A stretch of 22,326 nt of DNA from Phaeoceros laevis (Eukaryota > Anthocerotophyta > Anthocerotopsida > Notothyladales): contig JBNGIQ010007582.1 in the NCBI GenBank assembly GCA_049999765.1, forward strand, positions 1 through 22,326, given 5' to 3'. Made by a program: the position numbers and the translations under genes. A model generated the notes under the pieces. It was not told the DNA's origin, did not search any database, and was given only the letters and a program-made list of their open reading frames with translations. This document shows positions 18,998 through 22,326 of this stretch, one piece after another; the first letter of the stretch is position 1; each line of letters opens with the position of its first letter.

Positions 18998-19597
18998 TTA
19001 TGGATATATATCCTCTGTAGGCCATGGTACTAGACAAGCATCTGCGTCATTATGATTATCCCTATTAGGATAATATTGATAAACTATCACACAGTCGGTA
19101 GAAGCATATTTTCCTATAACTCTATTGAAGTAATCATATTTTACATTACGTCCTGCGTCATCTTGTATAGCTACTAGCCTGTTACCGCAAAGTTCTACAT
19201 GAAGTTGAATCCTAGCATGCGCTAGACACAAAGCACAATCTACTAGGGCAAGTTTAACATTGTATAGTTGATTTTTGGAATAACCTTCACAATTAGCATT
19301 GCCAAAAAAGTCTGGTCTTGTGAGAATGAAAGGCTCCGGATATGCTAATGCTGCAAGATTAACCAGTGTCTTTGTATGAGCTTGAAGCACAACCATGTGG
19401 TTGTATCCGACTCTTGGTCCTTCACACTCGTGTGCCAAATAGATTTTTCCAATTGTTGGATTAGTTGTCGCTTGTGCCAAATAAGCAGGTACACCTACTA
19501 AACTGGATGCACCCCACGTAGTACAACATAGTATGCTAAGCAACAAGAAAAAGTTGAAGAACAAATGAAGCTCGAATTGACTTGAACATGACCTCAT
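18998..19597 (-). CDS. Secreted Gnk2/DUF26-like cysteine-rich protein
   Basis: The upstream Met at 19654 is followed by a second, ATG 19597 (MRSCSSQFEL). I prefer the second because it begins a normal signal peptide (residues 10-30, LHLFFNFFLLLSILCCTTWG). The mature part is about 170 residues with C58, C103, C121, C124, C137, C169 and C188. The layout C..C..DCALCL..C..DCVIVYQYYP parallels the Gnk2 (stress-antifung) pattern, with its DC.xCL core and a final C followed by aromatic residues. Spacing differs: 17 residues rather than 8 before the C-x2-C, and 31 rather than about 12 before the last Cys. Gnk2 proteins are secreted or plasmodesmal, some with antifungal carbohydrate binding. A degraded paralogue lies 0.75 kb upstream on the same strand, ending in the same ..YP stop. 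The family is a motif-level judgement. Confidence 0.6.
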   Translation of the reverse strand: MRSCSSQFELHLFFNFFLLLSILCCTTWGASSLVGVPAYLAQATTNPTIGKIYLAHECEGPRVGYNHMVVLQAHTKTLVNLAALAYPEPFILTRPDFFGNANCEGYSKNQLYNVKLALVDCALCLAHARIQLHVELCGNRLVAIQDDAGRNVKYDYFNRVIGKYASTDCVIVYQYYPNRDNHNDADACLVPWPTEDIYP

Positions 19598-19654
19598 TTT
19601 TTTTATCTTTGTATTGATAAAATGCAGACCAATGCTTAAGTGTAATACGATCAA

Positions 19655-20340
19655 ATATTGAAATGTATATCTTCATAGAAGAGGTAAAAATAGACAAACA
19701 AAAAATCACTTCCTAAAAGACACTACGATACACGCAATTCTTTGCAAAGGGAAAATTGAAGTCTTATAGTAACTTCGTTGTTCGAGTTCCACATCTTTGC
19801 AAAAATACTAAATTCAAGCACTCCTGATCTTTACTTGGAGGGTCCAATTTGACTCCACTTTATATGACTAGATGTACTCCAAATAGCACATTGGGTTCTG
19901 GCACAAATTTGTTTGTTGTATATTTGAAAGGGTGCAAAAGATATTTTTATTTTTATTCAAAAGTGAATAGAATATTTTGGTATTTTCATTTCACAGAGAA
20001 ATATGCAAATATTCACCAAATGTCTTTGAAGTATATATGCACAACATATGCTATATATACTTTGAAGTAGTTATCATATGGTGATATTTATTATAGTTAT
20101 GATAGTGCATTTTAACTTTTAATTGAAATAGTTAGAGTTTGGGCTTCTGCCTAGTAAGACATCCACCTAAAACATGTCTTTTATTACATTGGTAGAATTC
20201 AAGGAGATGGTACCCTACTTACTTGAGCTTGGACTTCTAGCTAAAACATGTTTTTCTATTACAATGTTAAAATTCAAGGGTATGTACCATCTCGTGGCCA
20301 GGTAAAATACAAAGGTATGTACCATCTCGTGGCCAAGTAA
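19655..20340. other. Intergenic between the two Gnk2-like copies
   Basis: AT-rich. It presumably contains the promoter of the intact copy near 19.65-19.8 kb. A 73-codon plus-strand frame at 19849-20070 is Tyr/Phe/Lys-rich, as random AT-rich DNA gives, and is not called. Confidence 0.5.
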
Positions 20341-20371
20341 AATTCAAGGGTATGTACCATCTCCTGGCCAC
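20269..20371. repeat. 35-bp tandem repeat, three copies
   Basis: AAAATTCAAGGGTATGTACC followed by ATCTCGTGGCCA repeats with a 35-bp period from 20269, 20304 and 20339. It ends inside the stop region of the Gnk2-like pseudogene. Confidence 0.85.
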
Positions 20372-20913
20372 GGTTCGGGACAAAACATACCTCTATTATT
20401 TTTCAAGGGAAAATATTGATAAGTTAGAAGACACTCTATAGAAGCATATTTTCCTATCATATCGTTGTACTTATCAAGAGTATGATCAACTATTGTTGCT
20501 AATTGATTCTGTGTGAAGTCTAATACGTATATACGCCAGACATAAGGCACAATCAACTCCTCCAACAATACCCATGTTACCTTGCATTTCATGATAGCCC
20601 AAGCAATCGGCACGACCAAAAACTCAGTTGTACTCAATGTTGAAGGTTTGGGGTTCGCGTTAATAGCCTCCATAGCTAGCATTTTTGTGTACCGTTGTAG
20701 CGAAAACAAGTGTCAAGATCTAAGAGGATCTCCGTCACATTTATGAGTTAAATAGGTTCGCCCAATTGTGGGATTAACATCCCATCTTTCCCGTGTGATA
20801 GGATGTGACATGTATAGAAATAAGAACAAGGTGAAGAAACCATGAAGCTCAAAAGAATAGAGTTTTTTAATCTTATTTGGTGCCATGGATATAAAACAGT
20901 ACTTCAACTTCAT
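20344..20913 (-). pseudogene. Frameshifted paralogue of the Gnk2-like gene
   Basis: ATG 20913 opens MKLKYCFISM..KIKKLYSFELHGFF and reaches NPTIGRTYLTHKCDG, parallel to NPTIGKIYLAHECEG in the intact copy, then stops (TGA, 20713-20715). The next frame (from about 20709) continues LQRYTKMLAMEA as in LQAHTKTLVNLA. At an A5 run, 20618-20622 (T5 on the coding strand), the homology shifts to another frame that carries GRADCLGYH and GVDCALCLAYIRIRLH. Near 20510-20520 it shifts back to NQLATIVDHTLDKY.. GKYASIECLLTYQYFP and ends ..YP at 20344. The 17-residue C..DC spacing equals that of the intact copy. At least one stop and two indels break it. Confidence 0.75.
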
Positions 20914-21312
20914 TTCTACCTCTCCAACACTCTAAGAGAAGTATAAAGCAAGATGTAAAAAAAAATCCTACCCAGAGGACACAATTGTAGGCGTGATGTG
21001 TGATGTGAAGATATTTGAGGAGGTTGTCATGGTCCCATCAAGGTACATCTAGGTACACCAAAGGTCAAGGAATGGACAACTACCAATAGATTCTAAACCA
21101 GGTATCAAATGAATTCGTATTTTTATAAATATGCGATAGATAAAAAGCGTGGAAGTTCTTTCCAGTATTTAGCACTACAAACTATTCTAATAATGTGCAA
21201 AATTAGCATGCATGGGCTATTTACATTCCTCATTATGAACCTAGAGGGTATTAGCTCTATTTAGCGTAGTTTTCTTTTCTCTGAAACACTTTTATGGTGT
21301 ACAGTGAGGTCC

Positions 21313-21407
21313 CATCATGGCCTTATGGTGCAATACGCCTGTCCGCATCATGGCCTTATGGTGCAATACGCCTGTCCGCATCATAGCCTTATGGTGCAAT
21401 ACGCCTG
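21313..21407. repeat. 33-bp tandem repeat, three copies
   Basis: CATCATGGCCTTATGGTGCA plus ATACGCCTGTCCG starts at 21313, 21346 and 21379, with one G>A change and a truncated third copy. Confidence 0.95.
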
Positions 21408-21457
21408 ATAAAAAAAAAGCTTTGGTTGTTGAAATATTTGATACGTACAAAAGCTAA

Positions 21458-21539
21458 AATTCTTTCTCAAATCTTAACTGAACTCAAGACACAATTACAA
21501 TTCTTTCTCAAATCTTAACTGAACTCAAGACACAATTAC
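21458..21539. repeat. 41-bp tandem duplication
   Basis: AATTCTTTCTCAAATCTTAA and the following 21 bases repeat perfectly, starting at 21458 and 21499. Confidence 0.95.
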
Positions 21540-21820
21540 AACAAGGCCGGTTTGATGCTTTGTGAAACAACATGTCTACACATTGAGCATTTACCTCATT
21601 TTTGAAAAATAGAATCATACTTTTTTTTTTTTAGAACTAAACATTGTCTTATTTGCCAAGGGGGATTTTTAGTATACAAAGCACAATAATCCTTAACATA
21701 TCCCAATTTAGATGTGGCAAGTTATCTTCGACTCATAAAGTTTGACATGATGTACATGTGCAATCATCTTATACAAAGGTCCGCTCACTTCCGATCCATG
21801 GGGCAACAAGTATGGTAATA

Positions 21821-21888
21821 TTTACCTATCTTATATTATTGTAATATGACCAATGTTTACCTATCTTATATTATTGTAATATGACCAA
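21821..21888. repeat. 35-bp tandem duplication
   Basis: TTTACCTATCTTATATTATT plus GTAATATGACCAA starts at 21821 and again at 21856. Confidence 0.95.
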
Positions 21889-22200
21889 AATACAAGGTCC
21901 TAATGCATGTGTGATGTTTATTTGAGGAGGTTAGATGGCCCCCCTCAGGTCCCCCGTGCCCTTACGCGGGCACCCGCATGCAAACAAGTACAGTAGTTGA
22001 TTGACTGTCAAACATAGTCCTAACATTGAATTATACTTTTGGGAGAACTGCTCCCTCAATCATATGTTTTTGAGTGTGCAAAATAGCAATATCATATGTT
22101 TCTGAGTACACAAAACAACAATATATAGTTGTAACACACCCTTCCCCGAGTACTCAACTAGTGTATGACAGTCCGGTCAATTGCCAGCTAAGGAAGGTCG

Positions 22201-22303
22201 GAGTTGTTAAACTCTAACCTTCTTTAGTGCACATCAAGTGGCAGCGCGCATCAGAGTTGTTAAACTCTAACCTTCCTTAGTGCACATCAAGTGGCAGCGC
22301 GCC
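22201..22303. repeat. 53-bp tandem duplication
   Basis: GAGTTGTTAAACTCTAACCT, then TTAGTGCACATCAAGTGG and CAGCGCGC, starts at 22201 and 22254 with a few differences. Confidence 0.93.
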
Positions 22304-22326
22304 TGATTCCCGCGTGGAGTCGTTCC

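Larger units (their letters stand above)
20914..22326. other. AT-rich, no gene; contains several short tandem duplications
   Basis: No frame longer than about 60 codons. The right end (22.13 kb onward) is more GC-rich and ends in GCGTGGAGTCG, which resembles the GACTCCAC core of the dispersed repeat in reverse. Confidence 0.6.

Noticed and set aside
19849-20070. 73-codon plus-strand frame
   Set aside because: Composition is what AT-rich random DNA gives, with no motif.
21955-21975. Helitron 3' end
   Set aside because: There is a short GTGCCC/GGGCAC hairpin but no CTRR end after it and no Helitron 5' TC end seen.

Overview
The window is nuclear DNA of a land plant. The evidence is spliced genes with GT-AG introns of 83-390 nt, a PLS-class pentatricopeptide-repeat (PPR) protein, an XS/XH-domain RNA-directed DNA methylation factor, a plant-type four-pass RING E3 ligase and Gnk2/DUF26-like secreted proteins. 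A von Willebrand A plus alpha-kinase gene, a type I do not expect in flowering plants, points to a non-seed plant (moss, lycophyte or fern). That placement is inference. Four runs of N (two of 100, two of 10) show a draft scaffold.

Layout. 1-840: no convincing gene. 843-2027 (+): an inactivated gene in which an organellar OSB-type 'PDF' motif runs in the same frame into PLS PPR repeats; one in-frame TGA lies exactly where the motif has a conserved Trp. 1754-4139 (-): an XS-coiled coil-XH protein whose six exons I could join in phase. Its XH domain and the PPR gene meet tail to tail at about 2001/2002, and each reads into the antisense of the other. 4180-4715: an old duplication upstream of the XS gene. 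4865-6637 (-): a 590-codon intronless vWA/alpha-kinase gene. 7689-8411 (-): an intronless acidic protein of unknown function. 8583-9034: a Harbinger/Tourist-like MITE with terminal inverted repeats, a TAA target duplication and an internal perfect hairpin. 9435-9698 (-): a possible small membrane protein. 10041-12101 (-): a RING-H2 E3 ligase of four exons. 13577-14690: a tandem duplication of what may be the first exon of a gene with a CPGCG motif. 15340-15760: a PPR relic with its middle deleted. 17200-18550: nested tandem repeats with two misjoined assembly gaps and a tRNA-like (SINE-head) segment. 18998-19597 (-): a secreted Gnk2-like protein, followed at 20344-20913 by a frameshifted paralogue. 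20270-22310: AT-rich DNA with many two- to three-copy tandem duplications of 33-53 bp.

The genes do not form a pathway. The left 13 kb is gene-rich and moderately GC-rich. The right 7 kb is AT-rich and repeat-rich. The strongest biology is the alpha-kinase gene, the PPR/XH breakpoint, the PDF-PPR fusion with its single nonsense codon, and the Gnk2-like pair with unusual cysteine spacing.
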